Assembly (NCBI GenBank): GCA_019056785.1
Contig: DXJV01000073.1
Location: 65,416-103,956 of the forward strand
Direction of reading: 5' to 3'
Length of the DNA stretch: 38,541 nucleotides
From: Candidatus Heimdallarchaeota archaeon
Lineage (GTDB): Archaea; Asgardarchaeota; Heimdallarchaeia; JABLTI01
The position numbers were made by a program, and so were the translations under genes. The notes under the pieces are model-generated. The model was given only the letters and a program-made list of their open reading frames with translations, was not told where the DNA came from and did not search any database. How positions within the stretch are numbered: the first letter of the stretch is position 1; every line of letters starts with the position of its first letter. Shown here one piece after another: positions 16,078 through 24,921 of the stretch.

Positions 16078-17928
16078 ATGTTGTTTGTTGTCTTTTCTCT
16101 AATCATCGGTTTAATTTTCGGTGTACTTGCAGGAGGCATTGTCCTCCTTAACAAGAGAAAATTTACACCAGCAGTCGGCATTATAGCCGCGGCGGGATTG
16201 GTCGGCGGCTTTCTCATCTCATTAACCCTGTTCTGGTTTGGTATCCCGGTACTAGGGTCAATCATTCTTATCTGTCTTTTATTGGGTGGCATTCTTGTAC
16301 TGGTACTTTCACGCCTCTATCATCGGAGCTTTGCGCGAGTAGGGCGAAATGCCCAGGGCATAATTTCATTGGCAATAGCCGGATTAATGCTGTTTGGCTC
16401 AGCCTATTTCGGCCTTAGTACAATCATCTGGAAAGGATATGACACTGCGAAATACTTTGATAGTATCCTCATGTTTCCTGATGAGAAGATGCCTTTCAAT
16501 CACATCATTACTGGAGATAACGTGCGGGTAGTGGACAGTGACTTGGCTGCAGAAATAATCCAGAAATCACAGCCGTTTGGCAGTAATTCCATGATCCTTG
16601 AGTTGCATGTCGGGAAACTATATGGAAAACTAATGTGGATTGGTGTTATGGGTACGGATGCAATCCAAATTGGAACGGATAACGCAGGGCGGAAACGGAA
16701 CTCGATCTTCGGCTTTGTGGGCGTCGACCTCACTGACCCTTCCCAGGCGGTGATAGTTGTCGAGCAACCGTTCAAAATAGGGAGTTATCTTGTCCGGCAA
16801 AAGCAATTGGAGCGGATCGTCTGGAAAATTAATCCCAATTATCGCGTGGGTGACAACAGCTACTTTTCGATGAATGACGAGGGGGAAATGCGTCTTTTAG
16901 CCCCCTATTCTATTTCAACGAGCTTGACCGTCGAAAGCGGCCTTGGATTGACAACCTTCCTCGAAAAGGTTGGTGGTGTCCTGGAATTTAATGCACAGGG
17001 AACGCTCATAAAGGATTATCGCGATTTGAGTGAACTTCCAGACTATGCACGCATTCAATGCTACCCTGAAAGTTGGTTAGAATATAATATAAACAAATGG
17101 GGGCGCCATCGTAAAGGAAATCACGAATTTGCCTATTGGTTCACAACAACAGAACAGCTGGGGATATCCTATTATGACGATGTGCGGGTAATCTATGATG
17201 CCAATACCCAGGAAACATCTCAGTATGTCATGCTCACCCAGCCGGAGTCGGAAAGTCAGCTCCTACGAGGGGCTATAAAGGCAAATGCGAGTGGCATCTA
17301 TTTCTTCGATTGGGCCGACCTCGACCCTAAACCCATTGACACTCAAAATGCCCTCTATCATAGCCGAACGGCAATCGATGTGGAAGTCGGTACGACAGAG
17401 CATAATTATCGACCGATCCTCCCGTTGCTCTTCCCCATTCAGATGCACTATAAAAACATGACAGATTATGCCTATGTGGTTCCCATTCAATTTGGGAGCA
17501 TAAGATTCGGCGGCATTTGTATTACTAACCCGTTCGACCCAAGTGGGGTAGACACAATTGTCGAGTTAGCAGAGGCAACAGACACCGTGGATGAGGTGTT
17601 GACGCGAGCAATAGATGAGTATCTGACATTTATGGGGATAACACAACCGGTAGAAGATAATTACACGGAAACCCTTGAAATAGCACAACTGGCATCGTTT
17701 GAACAAGATGGAAATACTATCATCTTGGCACAAGGAAATCTGACATATATCCCCGAAGGAAACACCACAGCAATAAGTAGAAATGAAACAGTCTGGTTCA
17801 CACAACAGTTCTTAAATGTCACTCAATGGGAAATAGCCCTCTTTCTCCAAGTCGGCGATACCCTCGAGTTAAACATTATAATCATCAATGAAATCATTTA
17901 TTGCCAAGAGATCATCTCGGTAAATTAA
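16078..17928 (+). CDS. Large membrane-anchored surface protein
   Basis: The 616-residue protein begins with four hydrophobic helices (about 1-22, 33-58, 60-82, 97-117), the first without a cleavable signal. The remaining 500 residues are hydrophilic, rich in Tyr, Asp and aromatic residues, with about seven NxS/T sites, and presumably lie outside the cell. Motif-like stretches such as VGDNSYFSMNDEGE and the repeated Tyr-Asp pairs do not match a family I know. It is followed by a two-way hairpin terminator. Function unknown. Confidence 0.75.
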   Translation: MLFVVFSLIIGLIFGVLAGGIVLLNKRKFTPAVGIIAAAGLVGGFLISLTLFWFGIPVLGSIILICLLLGGILVLVLSRLYHRSFARVGRNAQGIISLAIAGLMLFGSAYFGLSTIIWKGYDTAKYFDSILMFPDEKMPFNHIITGDNVRVVDSDLAAEIIQKSQPFGSNSMILELHVGKLYGKLMWIGVMGTDAIQIGTDNAGRKRNSIFGFVGVDLTDPSQAVIVVEQPFKIGSYLVRQKQLERIVWKINPNYRVGDNSYFSMNDEGEMRLLAPYSISTSLTVESGLGLTTFLEKVGGVLEFNAQGTLIKDYRDLSELPDYARIQCYPESWLEYNINKWGRHRKGNHEFAYWFTTTEQLGISYYDDVRVIYDANTQETSQYVMLTQPESESQLLRGAIKANASGIYFFDWADLDPKPIDTQNALYHSRTAIDVEVGTTEHNYRPILPLLFPIQMHYKNMTDYAYVVPIQFGSIRFGGICITNPFDPSGVDTIVELAEATDTVDEVLTRAIDEYLTFMGITQPVEDNYTETLEIAQLASFEQDGNTIILAQGNLTYIPEGNTTAISRNETVWFTQQFLNVTQWEIALFLQVGDTLELNIIIINEIIYCQEIISVN

Positions 17929-17945
17929 GACAAGAAAAAAAAACA

Positions 17946-17979
17946 ATCCCGAAGACTTTCGGGATCTCTCCTTTTTTTT
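17946..17979. terminator. Two-way hairpin terminator between convergent genes
   Basis: ATCCCGAA (17946-17953) pairs with TTCGGGAT (17958-17965) around a four-base loop. A T-run follows on the plus side (17972-17979) and an A-run precedes it (17936-17943), so it can end transcription from both directions: the surface protein gene (plus) and the flavoprotein gene (minus). Confidence 0.8.
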
Positions 17980-18009
17980 AAAAACTTTATTTGAGCACAA
18001 TTGCGCAAA

Positions 18010-19401
18010 TTAAGCACTTTTTGCTGCGCGGGCTTTTTTCCGTTCAATCTTACGAACAATGGCGTCAGCAGCAATAACAATGGGGTAAATTGTTTCGGAA
18101 ACGGCAGGAGCATAACAAAAGTCAAGGGTTAAAAGGTCATAAACTGTAAGGCCGGTTTGAAGTGCAAAGGCAATGTAATTCACATTCTCATCAACTTTTT
18201 CTTCGCCGAAAACTTCGCCCCCGAGTAATTTCCCATCACTAGAGCGGGCAATAAGTTTGATAGTAATAGGCTTTGTTGTCGGCATATAATGTGGTCGGAT
18301 TGGCGCGGTAATTTTTGCTTGGGTTGTTTCGATTCCTTGCTTTTTGGCTTGTTCAGTATTTATCCCGGCAACCCCCACATAAAAATTCCGTGAAGAAACT
18401 ATAAAGGAATTAACACTGCCAGGATAGCGTGTGTCCCCACCTGCAGCATTGATACCAGCAATACGGCCCTGACGGACGGCCGGCCCAGCTAAAAGCACAA
18501 GGCTTCGTTCCTTTGTAACTAAATTGGTAACAGAGACACAGTCACCTGCAGCATAAATAGCTTCATCAGAAGTCTGCATTTTTTCATTAACTTCAATCGC
18601 CTTGAAGTTCTCAACAAGCTTCAACCCACTCTTTTGAGCCAATTGGGCATTTGGTCGCACCCCGGTTGCCAGGACAACAACATCAGCAGCAAGAGTCTCG
18701 AGTTTGTCCTCCGTGCCAATCGTTATGTGCTCCACTTTTTCTGTCCCGAGAATTTCCTTGACCATCATACCGGTGCGAACGATAATACCCGTTTCCTCAA
18801 GACGTTTTTGTGCCAACAAGGCAATATCCTTTGAAATCTTCAGTGGCATTAATTGTGGGAACATTTCTACAATGGTGACCTCTTTGCCCAGGTGTCTAAC
18901 TTCTGTAGCAACTTCGATACCAATAGCACTCCCACCAACAACAATGACATTTTTAATGCTCTCTGCTGAGACAACTTCCTTAATGGCTTGGGCATCTTCC
19001 GCAAACTTCAGGCGAAAAACATTCTTGAGATCGCGCCCTGGAATGGGTGGGACGAAAACGTTTGAGCCGGTGCAAAGAATTAATTTGTCATAGGGGAGCG
19101 TGCTTTTTGAGCCATCGTCGTTGTTCACGACTGTGACCACTTTTTTCTTCCGGTCAATTGCGTCTGCAACAGTATTTAAGAGAAGCGTGATGTTCATTCG
19201 CTCAAAATTGAGGTCCTCAATAATTGTCTCGATTGACGGAAGATACCCGCCAATGACAAACGGGAGGGCACAAGGATGATAAGTATCGTATTTTTTCGAA
19301 TCAACAACAGTGATTTCTGCTGTTCGATCTGTTAAGCGCGCGGTACTGGCGGCAGTGAGCCCCGCAGGACCATTTCCAATTATAACAATTTTTTGTGGCA
19401 T
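18010..19401 (-). CDS. FAD/NAD(P)-dependent oxidoreductase, CoA-disulfide reductase/NADH oxidase type
   Basis: The 463-residue flavoprotein has an FAD-binding GNGPAG (9-14), a single redox Cys44 in YHPCALPFVIGG, a NAD(P)-binding GGSAIG (156-161), an AAGD motif for the FAD ribityl chain, and a C-terminal dimerisation domain with LDFCYAPAVS. The single Cys in CALPF is the hallmark of CoA-disulfide reductase, NADH oxidase and NADH-dependent polysulfide reductase rather than of glutathione reductase. It may reduce CoA disulfide or persulfides or use oxygen; the sequence does not decide. It stands alone on the minus strand with a terminator behind it. Confidence 0.88.
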   Translation of the reverse strand: MPQKIVIIGNGPAGLTAASTARLTDRTAEITVVDSKKYDTYHPCALPFVIGGYLPSIETIIEDLNFERMNITLLLNTVADAIDRKKKVVTVVNNDDGSKSTLPYDKLILCTGSNVFVPPIPGRDLKNVFRLKFAEDAQAIKEVVSAESIKNVIVVGGSAIGIEVATEVRHLGKEVTIVEMFPQLMPLKISKDIALLAQKRLEETGIIVRTGMMVKEILGTEKVEHITIGTEDKLETLAADVVVLATGVRPNAQLAQKSGLKLVENFKAIEVNEKMQTSDEAIYAAGDCVSVTNLVTKERSLVLLAGPAVRQGRIAGINAAGGDTRYPGSVNSFIVSSRNFYVGVAGINTEQAKKQGIETTQAKITAPIRPHYMPTTKPITIKLIARSSDGKLLGGEVFGEEKVDENVNYIAFALQTGLTVYDLLTLDFCYAPAVSETIYPIVIAADAIVRKIERKKARAAKSA

Positions 19402-19522
19402 ATTTGGCTGACCTCTAGGCCGACTAGCAGAAGCTAGTTCAGCTGCGAGGAATGACTAAATATGTGCTATTTAAAATTTTATAAAAGGCTTTGAATAACC
19501 GGCATAAAAAAACAGCTGGTGT

Positions 19523-20077
19523 TCATAATTCGAGCTGAAACGCCATGTCCGCTGCATTCTGTACGGCCACGCTAAAACCCGGCTGGAAGCCAATAATCGC
19601 CGTATCAATGCCGTTTGCTTTGGCCGCTCGTAGAATCGGCGCACAACGAGCATGTCGGCTCGCTACAATAATCATATTGATGTTCTTGCTGAAAACGCAG
19701 TCTATTACTTCAATTGCCATACGAATGTAAATATCTCCAGAAGCAACAATTGGTTCATACCCACTGTTTTCAATGGCTTTTAAGAGCTTTTGTGGGGCAT
19801 GGCGATTCAAAATAACTTTGGCAACTTTGATCTGACCAAGGCGGTCGGCGATTTTTTCGATGTCCTCTAAACGTATCTGGCGGTTGTTAATACGGCGAAG
19901 AAGGTTCGGGGCATCAATAATAAGGGCTACCTTGCGTTGCCTGGTGAAAATGTTCTTGACCATTTTGAAGCTGAGACCTTTTTGCCCACTTCGCTTTTCG
20001 TCATGGAGCGCTTCTTCAGGAAGACTACCTTCAATTTCCTCTGGACGCATACTGTTTTCGGTATTTTCGTCGACCAC
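19523..20077 (-). CDS. NYN-domain (LabA/DUF88-like) protein, altered active site
   Basis: After about 48 charged, probably flexible residues the 184-residue protein shows a NYN/PIN-like nuclease fold: LIIDAPNLL (53-60, holding one acidic residue and the conserved Asn), ASGDIYIRMA in the middle and a typical end PGFSVAVQNAADMAF. Archaeal members of this group (TIGR00288 type) usually have a second acidic pair in a T/S-R-D-A-D-F segment; here the segment reads SRHARC, so both aspartates are lost. The protein may bind RNA without cutting it. No cognate neighbour is evident; it is divergent from the epimerase gene. Confidence 0.8.
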   Translation of the reverse strand: MVDENTENSMRPEEIEGSLPEEALHDEKRSGQKGLSFKMVKNIFTRQRKVALIIDAPNLLRRINNRQIRLEDIEKIADRLGQIKVAKVILNRHAPQKLLKAIENSGYEPIVASGDIYIRMAIEVIDCVFSKNINMIIVASRHARCAPILRAAKANGIDTAIIGFQPGFSVAVQNAADMAFQLEL

Positions 20078-20464
20078 GTATCTTTACCTCACTGTAATAC
20101 AACAAATTCGGTCTTAATAATTTATTTGTGGATATTATTTTCACTCACAAAGGCTAAGCATAAGAACCCCCCCCTCAACCAGAAATAATAGGAAGGGGGT
20201 TTCAGCACAATGGCACATAGGTGCTTCTTTTTTTTCTCCAAAGACGAAAGGAGAAAGAAGGGGTCTGGGGGTTGCCACTAATCACTTACCGGCCAATTCT
20301 TTTTCTTCATGCTTTGCCTTTTTTTCAACCAAAAAATTATTTTAGCTCCATAGAGAACAATGTTTGAGGTTGTTTTCTCCCTCCATTACAAAGAAAATTC
20401 AAGTTGTTGGAATGGGAAAACTTCCTCATTGGAGAGAATAAAGATTTAATTGCAAGTGAGCATC
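20078..20464. other. Intergenic stretch with a GC-rich inverted repeat
   Basis: About 390 bases between divergent genes. It contains AACCCCC (20165-20171) and GGGGGTT (20195-20201), able to form a hairpin with a 23-base loop and no following T-run, so a terminator is unlikely. Poly-T (20228-20235) and AT-rich promoter-like tracts fill the rest; no gene or known RNA is seen. Confidence 0.45.
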
Positions 20465-21421
20465 ATGGCGACAACTATTCTTATTACAGGCGGTTGCGGC
20501 TTTATTGGAAGTAATTTAGTTAATCGATTAGTAGCAACAGGCGCGAACATCCTTGCCCTTGATGACCTGACGGCAGGAAACCGAGCGTTTATTGACCAAG
20601 CGCTCAAGAAACCAAATTGTCAGTTCATCAAAGGAAGCATAACAGATTTCCCGTTGCTTACAAAGACACTACGCGATGTAGATGTGGTGCTTCATGAGGC
20701 AGCACGACCGGATGTTCGAGCGAGTACTGCCAATCTATTCTCAGACTTTGCGGTGAATGTGCAAGGAACAGTGAATCTCCTGGAAGCGATGATAAAAAAT
20801 GACGTTCCAAAGATCTTGTTTGCGTCATCGTGTGGTACGGTCTATGGGGAATCAGCGGTCCTGCCAACGCCAGAAGATGTCCCGCTCGCACCGATTAGTC
20901 ATTATGGCGCCTCCAAAGCAGCTTCTGAGATGTATCTGTCCAGTTTTGCCAACCTTTATGGCTTAGAAGCCTACGCTTTACGGCTGGGGAATATTTATGG
21001 CCCACCATCCAATCATGGTGTCATGCACGACTTTTACTGGAAATTGAAGAAGGATCCTACTACACTCGAGATATTGGGGAATGGTGAGCAACTAAAGTCC
21101 TATCTGTTCGTGGAGGACTGTGTCAACGCTCATCTTAAGGCTCTCGAGACAAAAATTCAAGGCTATCTGCCGATTAATATTGCCTCCATAGAAGGGACAA
21201 CAGTGAACACCATCGCAAAAGAAGTAATCGCGGCAATGGGGTTAAAGGAGGTTCGCTTGACCTATACCGGCGGGGAACGAGGTTGGGCAGGTGACGTGCG
21301 AAAAGCCGTGCCGGATATTTCAAGGGCAAAAGAAGTGCTCCACTGGGAGCCAACAACTGCACTTTCGACAGGCATTAAAAAATACATTCAATGGTTGGAA
21401 CAGAGCAAGAAGACAGATTAA
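20465..21421 (+). CDS. NAD-dependent epimerase/dehydratase (nucleotide-sugar, extended SDR)
   Basis: The 318-residue enzyme is an extended short-chain dehydrogenase acting on nucleotide sugars, like UDP-glucose 4-epimerase. It has the NAD-binding GGCGFIG (9-15), the catalytic Ser in ASSCGTVYG (120-128) and YxxxK as Y147-K151, with the RLGNIYGP segment that follows in epimerases. The start is the ATG at 20465, which has GTGA just upstream; a TTG at 20450 would add five residues. Together with the HAD phosphatase and the nucleotidylyltransferase next to it, it probably supplies activated sugars for surface glycans, glycolipids or N-glycosylation. The exact sugar is unknown. Confidence 0.88.
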   Translation: MATTILITGGCGFIGSNLVNRLVATGANILALDDLTAGNRAFIDQALKKPNCQFIKGSITDFPLLTKTLRDVDVVLHEAARPDVRASTANLFSDFAVNVQGTVNLLEAMIKNDVPKILFASSCGTVYGESAVLPTPEDVPLAPISHYGASKAASEMYLSSFANLYGLEAYALRLGNIYGPPSNHGVMHDFYWKLKKDPTTLEILGNGEQLKSYLFVEDCVNAHLKALETKIQGYLPINIASIEGTTVNTIAKEVIAAMGLKEVRLTYTGGERGWAGDVRKAVPDISRAKEVLHWEPTTALSTGIKKYIQWLEQSKKTD

Positions 21422-22095
21422 GTGGTGCTCTCCTGGGAGGGGAGCGCAACAAGTTCTGTTAGAAAACGAATGTGCCGCCAAATGGTAATGCCATATTTTG
21501 CTTCATCCAACCGCTCTTCCCGAATGAGAATGAACCTGACCCCAGCGTTTGTTGCAGCAAGAGCATCTACCCAGGAATCACCAACAAAAACAGCCTGTTC
21601 CGGAGATAAGTTGAATTTTGTGAGGATCAGAGAAATTCCTTCAGGGTCAGGCTTCATTTTCTTGACATCTTCACGAGCAACAACAAGGTCGAAAAAGGAC
21701 TCCAGGTGAAACCGCTGAAGTACCTCAAGAGTGGGACTTTTAGCATTATTAGTAAAGACAATAAGTAAAAAGCCCTTTTGCTTTAAAGCCGCAAGCGTCT
21801 CTGTTATGCCGTCTGCAACTGTAATGTCCCGCATCCCCTCCCGCTCGAAAGACTCAACAAGTGACCATAATTCTTCCGCCAGGGAGGTTCCATGCTCCTC
21901 GTCATAGGCAGCCGCTTGCTCGATGATTTCCCCAGCAGTGAATTTGTGGGGGATGGTCTCATCGGAACCAAAACTAAAGCCATAACGAGAAAGGCGGTGA
22001 GCCATTTCAACTTTCAATTTAGGAAAGTCAATATGCGATTTTACCAGCGTGTTATCGAAATCAAAGATTATTGCTAAAGGCTGAGAGGAGGGCAT
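21418..22095 (-). CDS. HAD-superfamily phosphatase, phosphoglycolate-phosphatase-like
   Basis: All four HAD motifs are in the 225 residues: FDFDNTLV (I, with nucleophile Asp12 and Asp14), VFTNNAKSP (II), KKMKPDPEG (III, Lys) and FVGDSWVDALAA (IV). A helical cap between motifs I and II (about 20-90) places it in the subclass of phosphoglycolate phosphatase and beta-phosphoglucomutase. The substrate is unknown; beside a sugar nucleotidylyltransferase, a sugar phosphate is plausible. Its stop overlaps the stop of the convergent epimerase gene, and the nucleotidylyltransferase gene lies 22 bp upstream on the same strand, suggesting one operon. Confidence 0.87.
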   Translation of the reverse strand: MPSSQPLAIIFDFDNTLVKSHIDFPKLKVEMAHRLSRYGFSFGSDETIPHKFTAGEIIEQAAAYDEEHGTSLAEELWSLVESFEREGMRDITVADGITETLAALKQKGFLLIVFTNNAKSPTLEVLQRFHLESFFDLVVAREDVKKMKPDPEGISLILTKFNLSPEQAVFVGDSWVDALAATNAGVRFILIREERLDEAKYGITIWRHIRFLTELVALPSQESTT

Positions 22096-22117
22096 AAGTG
22101 GTTTCTCCTGAAAATTA

Positions 22118-23359
22118 TTAGTCGGGGGGCTCTTCTTTCAAATCCCTAGTATGAACCGCATACGCTGAAAGCTTAGTTCCCTGCGGAAGCGTCATTTTAC
22201 TCCCAATAACACTCTTCGCCCCAATTAGTACTAGCTCTTCTAGTTGGGAGGGGGGGTCTAGCGGGGCACGGGCAGCATCGGCGGTGGGCGGTATTGGTGG
22301 GCCAATCTTTGTCTGAGCGCCTATCAACACTTCTTCCCCCGCAACAAGATTCCGAACGGTACAGCCGGCCTCAAGACGGCAGCCGTCAAGAAGAAGACAG
22401 TGGGCAAGCTTAACGCCTGCACCAAGCGTGCAATCTTTTCCCAGGAAAACAGCCGGCCCAAGAATCGCCCCAGGCTCAACAACGGTTCCTTTTCCGAGCA
22501 GCACAGGGCCGCGAATGGTAATGCTGGAAAATTCAATTGTAGTCTCCGCGTCGAAGAACAACTCATCCGCAGCTTTGAACCCTATCTCGCCGCCAGAATG
22601 GAATTGCATGCAGCGCAGCTCGTCTTCTACCGTAGCTTTGAAATAGCTTTGCGCTTTGAGTAAGTCCAACGGATTCTCAAGACTCATCCAAGCATCAATA
22701 ATCGTTGCCCCTATTGGTCCTTCCTTCCCGAGAAGCGTAATGGCATCTGTAAGCTCGTATTCTCCCCGTTCGGAGAGAGGGGTTTGGCGAATGGCATCGA
22801 AAATTGCCCGGTCGAACAGGTAAATGCCGGCATTAATGTAACCACTCTCGGTAGCGATTGCTGCCAACTGCTGTTTCTCTTTAATACTCAGCACAGTCCC
22901 ATCGGCGGCAAGCTGCAAAAGACCATAACGACTACCGGTTCCAGGGAAGACCGCCAGCACCGCCTTCGCATGTAAAGCGGTTTGCTGAACAAAGAGCCGC
23001 GGAAGCACTGCCGGAAGGTCGGCAAGAATGTCGCCATTCAACACTAACAACTGGCGCTGGTCAGAAGCAACAAAAGGCTCCACCTGGGCAACTGCATCTG
23101 CTGTGCCCTTAGGAGGGTCCTGCACGGTGAACAACACATCGGCAGAAAAAGCCGTCGAAGCAAAAAGAGAACGCATGGCGGCTTCCTGCCAGGGGGTAAT
23201 CACCAGCACTACCCGCGAAACAACACCACTGGACAACAACTGCTCCACTAGCCAGAGCAAGAGCGGCTTGTTGTGAAAGGGCAATGAACCTTTCAACCGA
23301 GTCTCAGTTAAGGGGCGCATGCGTTTCCCCCGACCGGCAGCAAGAATGGCGGCAATCAT
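22118..23359 (-). CDS. Bifunctional-type sugar-1-phosphate nucleotidylyltransferase with left-handed beta-helix
   Basis: The 413-residue protein has an N-terminal nucleotidyltransferase domain with AAILAAGRGKRMRPLTE (the G-x-G-x-R-M-x-P loop), VLNGDIL for metal binding and GEYELTDAI. A C-terminal hexapeptide-repeat beta-helix (about 250-400) follows, as in GlmU and the archaeal ST0452-type enzymes, which couple UTP- or dTTP-dependent activation to an acetyltransferase or use the helix for oligomerisation. Whether acetyl transfer is possible here is not clear; the C-terminal repeats include a Pro/Ala-rich break near 365. The ATG at 23359 has GTGAG at good spacing; a GTG at 23371 would add four residues. 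Its GC content is visibly above that of most of the window. Confidence 0.87.
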   Translation of the reverse strand: MIAAILAAGRGKRMRPLTETRLKGSLPFHNKPLLLWLVEQLLSSGVVSRVVLVITPWQEAAMRSLFASTAFSADVLFTVQDPPKGTADAVAQVEPFVASDQRQLLVLNGDILADLPAVLPRLFVQQTALHAKAVLAVFPGTGSRYGLLQLAADGTVLSIKEKQQLAAIATESGYINAGIYLFDRAIFDAIRQTPLSERGEYELTDAITLLGKEGPIGATIIDAWMSLENPLDLLKAQSYFKATVEDELRCMQFHSGGEIGFKAADELFFDAETTIEFSSITIRGPVLLGKGTVVEPGAILGPAVFLGKDCTLGAGVKLAHCLLLDGCRLEAGCTVRNLVAGEEVLIGAQTKIGPPIPPTADAARAPLDPPSQLEELVLIGAKSVIGSKMTLPQGTKLSAYAVHTRDLKEEPPD

Positions 23360-23584
23360 TATTAGTCTCACTCAACGAATTCGAATGAAAGATAATCCTA
23401 CCTAAGGCTAACAGCCGAAGGCTATTTTAAAGTTGCTTGCAGTTTCAGAAAAAGAAAGAACGAGCATTAAAGAAAGTCTGGGAAGAAGAAAAGGAAAGAG
23501 GAAAAAAAAGAGCGAATGAACGAACCATCTCGCTCGCACAGCAGGAAACAACGTGGAAAACGGCGCAGGCAGCGGCTGCCACGT

Positions 23585-24265
23585 CTAACTCTGCAACGCG
23601 ATGAGCTGGAGCTGGGTGCGGATCCGGAGATATTCCTTAGCGAAGTCGACGGAAGAAATGTCAGCCCAGTGGAAGCGCTCCTCAATATCGAACAGCTCCT
23701 CCTCAAGGGAGAGCTTGCGCTTCTCGAGATATTCCTGCCGCTCCTTGGTGGGGTCAACACGACGACGACCACTGAGCGCAGCACGCATACGAGAAAGATC
23801 AGCCTCCTTCTGACGAAGGACCTCCTCAAGCTGCGCCTTCTGCCGGGTGAGAACCTCAAGAGCAGCATCAGGCTTGACCTTAGGGGCAGCACCGCGCTCA
23901 ATAAGATGACGGGCAGGACGAAGAGGCTCACGAGCAAAAAGACCCTTAAGACTGTTAGCAACCTGGAAAAGATGATACTGAGGATTCCAGCGCTTGAGAA
24001 TCCACAAATCAACAACACCGCCACGACCAACACGAGGATGGTCAACCTCACTAATCATACGAACAAGAGGAGGAACAGCAGGAAAGCCGTCCAATAACTG
24101 AATCTCAACAGTAAAATACCGGTCTCGAAACTGACCGCGACCAGGAATTAAACCACGCCAACGAGTGAGATCACCATTAAAAGGCTCGAAACCACGACCC
24201 TTCTCGAACATGAGACCGGCCTCGCGAGCGAGAATGACGTCAGGGATATTGATATTACTACTCAA
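23585..24265 (-). CDS. UEV (E2-like, Cys-less) protein with coiled coil and Vps23-like steadiness box
   Basis: Residues 5-115 form a ubiquitin-conjugating (UBC) fold: RWRGLIPG (35-42), the strand with QLLDGFPAVPPLV (56-68), DHPRV (75-79, the HPN position), then LWILKRWNP (87-95). The position of the E2 catalytic Cys holds Asp86, and the whole protein has no Cys, so it is a UEV rather than an active E2. A charged coiled coil (about 135-190) leads to a C-terminal helical hairpin with the pattern of the Vps23/TSG101 steadiness box (about 185-226). This is the domain order of the ESCRT-I subunit Vps23, which binds ubiquitinated cargo. The TTG start overlaps the TGA of the preceding gene (TTGA), so the two are translationally coupled. 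Codons ending in G and higher GC set it apart from that partner. Confidence 0.78.
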   Translation of the reverse strand: MSSNINIPDVILAREAGLMFEKGRGFEPFNGDLTRWRGLIPGRGQFRDRYFTVEIQLLDGFPAVPPLVRMISEVDHPRVGRGGVVDLWILKRWNPQYHLFQVANSLKGLFAREPLRPARHLIERGAAPKVKPDAALEVLTRQKAQLEEVLRQKEADLSRMRAALSGRRRVDPTKERQEYLEKRKLSLEEELFDIEERFHWADISSVDFAKEYLRIRTQLQLIALQS

Positions 24266-24747
24266 TTTTTTTCAACTCTTTCGAATTTTCTTATTGGTTC
24301 TTCTCTTTCTATGTCTTTTTTCTTCCCATTCCTCGAGTTAGTTGCGCTCTCCTGGGTTTTCTTCCTCATGAAAGAGAGGGGCTGCTTTTCAGCATCCTTA
24401 GCGGGTTTGTCCCTCAGGGCTTTTCCTCGCCGATGCTTGTTCTTCTCAATTGATAATGCCACTTCCTCCTTATTATTTATTACTAAATTGCCATTAATAA
24501 AGTAATTAATCGCCAGGTTGACCATTAGCAGCAGGTGGTTTCTCAAGTTGTTTCTCTTGTAGTCCATTGCTTCCATTATTCTTGCCAGCTCTTTCGAGTG
24601 GGAGATGTAGTGGTAGAGCCTGTAGGCGGAGCCCTGTCGTTCCTCGATGTCTTTCTGTAGCCTTTCGAAATCTATCTTACCGTTTTCGTAATCGTAGCGG
24701 GCAATTGCTTTCTGTGATTTTTCTGGTTCAGCCACTCTGCCACCCAT
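24262..24747 (-). CDS. Helical, highly charged partner of the UEV gene, unrecognised
   Basis: The 161-residue product has a helical first half (about 10-100), including FERLQKDIEERQGSAYRLYH and a hydrophobic stretch LLLMVNLAINYFI (about 73-85), then a Lys/Glu/Arg-rich tail that looks disordered. The ATG at 24747 has a strong GGAGGGGTG directly upstream; the frame opens 20 codons earlier at 24807 but without a site. Its last four bases overlap the start of the UEV gene. By position it could be a further ESCRT-I subunit (the role of Vps28 in eukaryotes), but I see no convincing sequence match. Codon use (AGG, ATA present) is unlike that of its downstream partner. Confidence 0.65.
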   Translation of the reverse strand: MGGRVAEPEKSQKAIARYDYENGKIDFERLQKDIEERQGSAYRLYHYISHSKELARIMEAMDYKRNNLRNHLLLMVNLAINYFINGNLVINNKEEVALSIEKNKHRRGKALRDKPAKDAEKQPLSFMRKKTQESATNSRNGKKKDIEREEPIRKFERVEKN

Positions 24748-24921
24748 ACACCCCTCCCTCCCAATCCCGGATCTCGCAAAATACCACGCTGCTATGGTGC
24801 ATAGCAAAATGAATTTTAACAGATTGTTATAGATTTATAGATTAATAAATTTAAGAGCGGTAGGAACATCTATCAGACTTATTTTTCCCCGAATAGTCAA
24901 AAACTCACAAATTTACATTTT

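Noticed and set aside
20165..20201. GC-rich hairpin as terminator
   Set aside because: No T-run follows on either side and it lies between divergent genes, where no transcript should end.
23516..24097. 193-codon plus-strand frame opposite the UEV gene, and a 194-codon minus-strand frame (23467-24051)
   Set aside because: Neither shows domain patterns; they are low-complexity Arg/Ser/Leu mirrors of the UEV frame, which matches a UBC fold and steadiness box.
23585..24265. Active ubiquitin-conjugating enzyme E2
   Set aside because: The protein has no Cys at all and Asp stands at the catalytic position.
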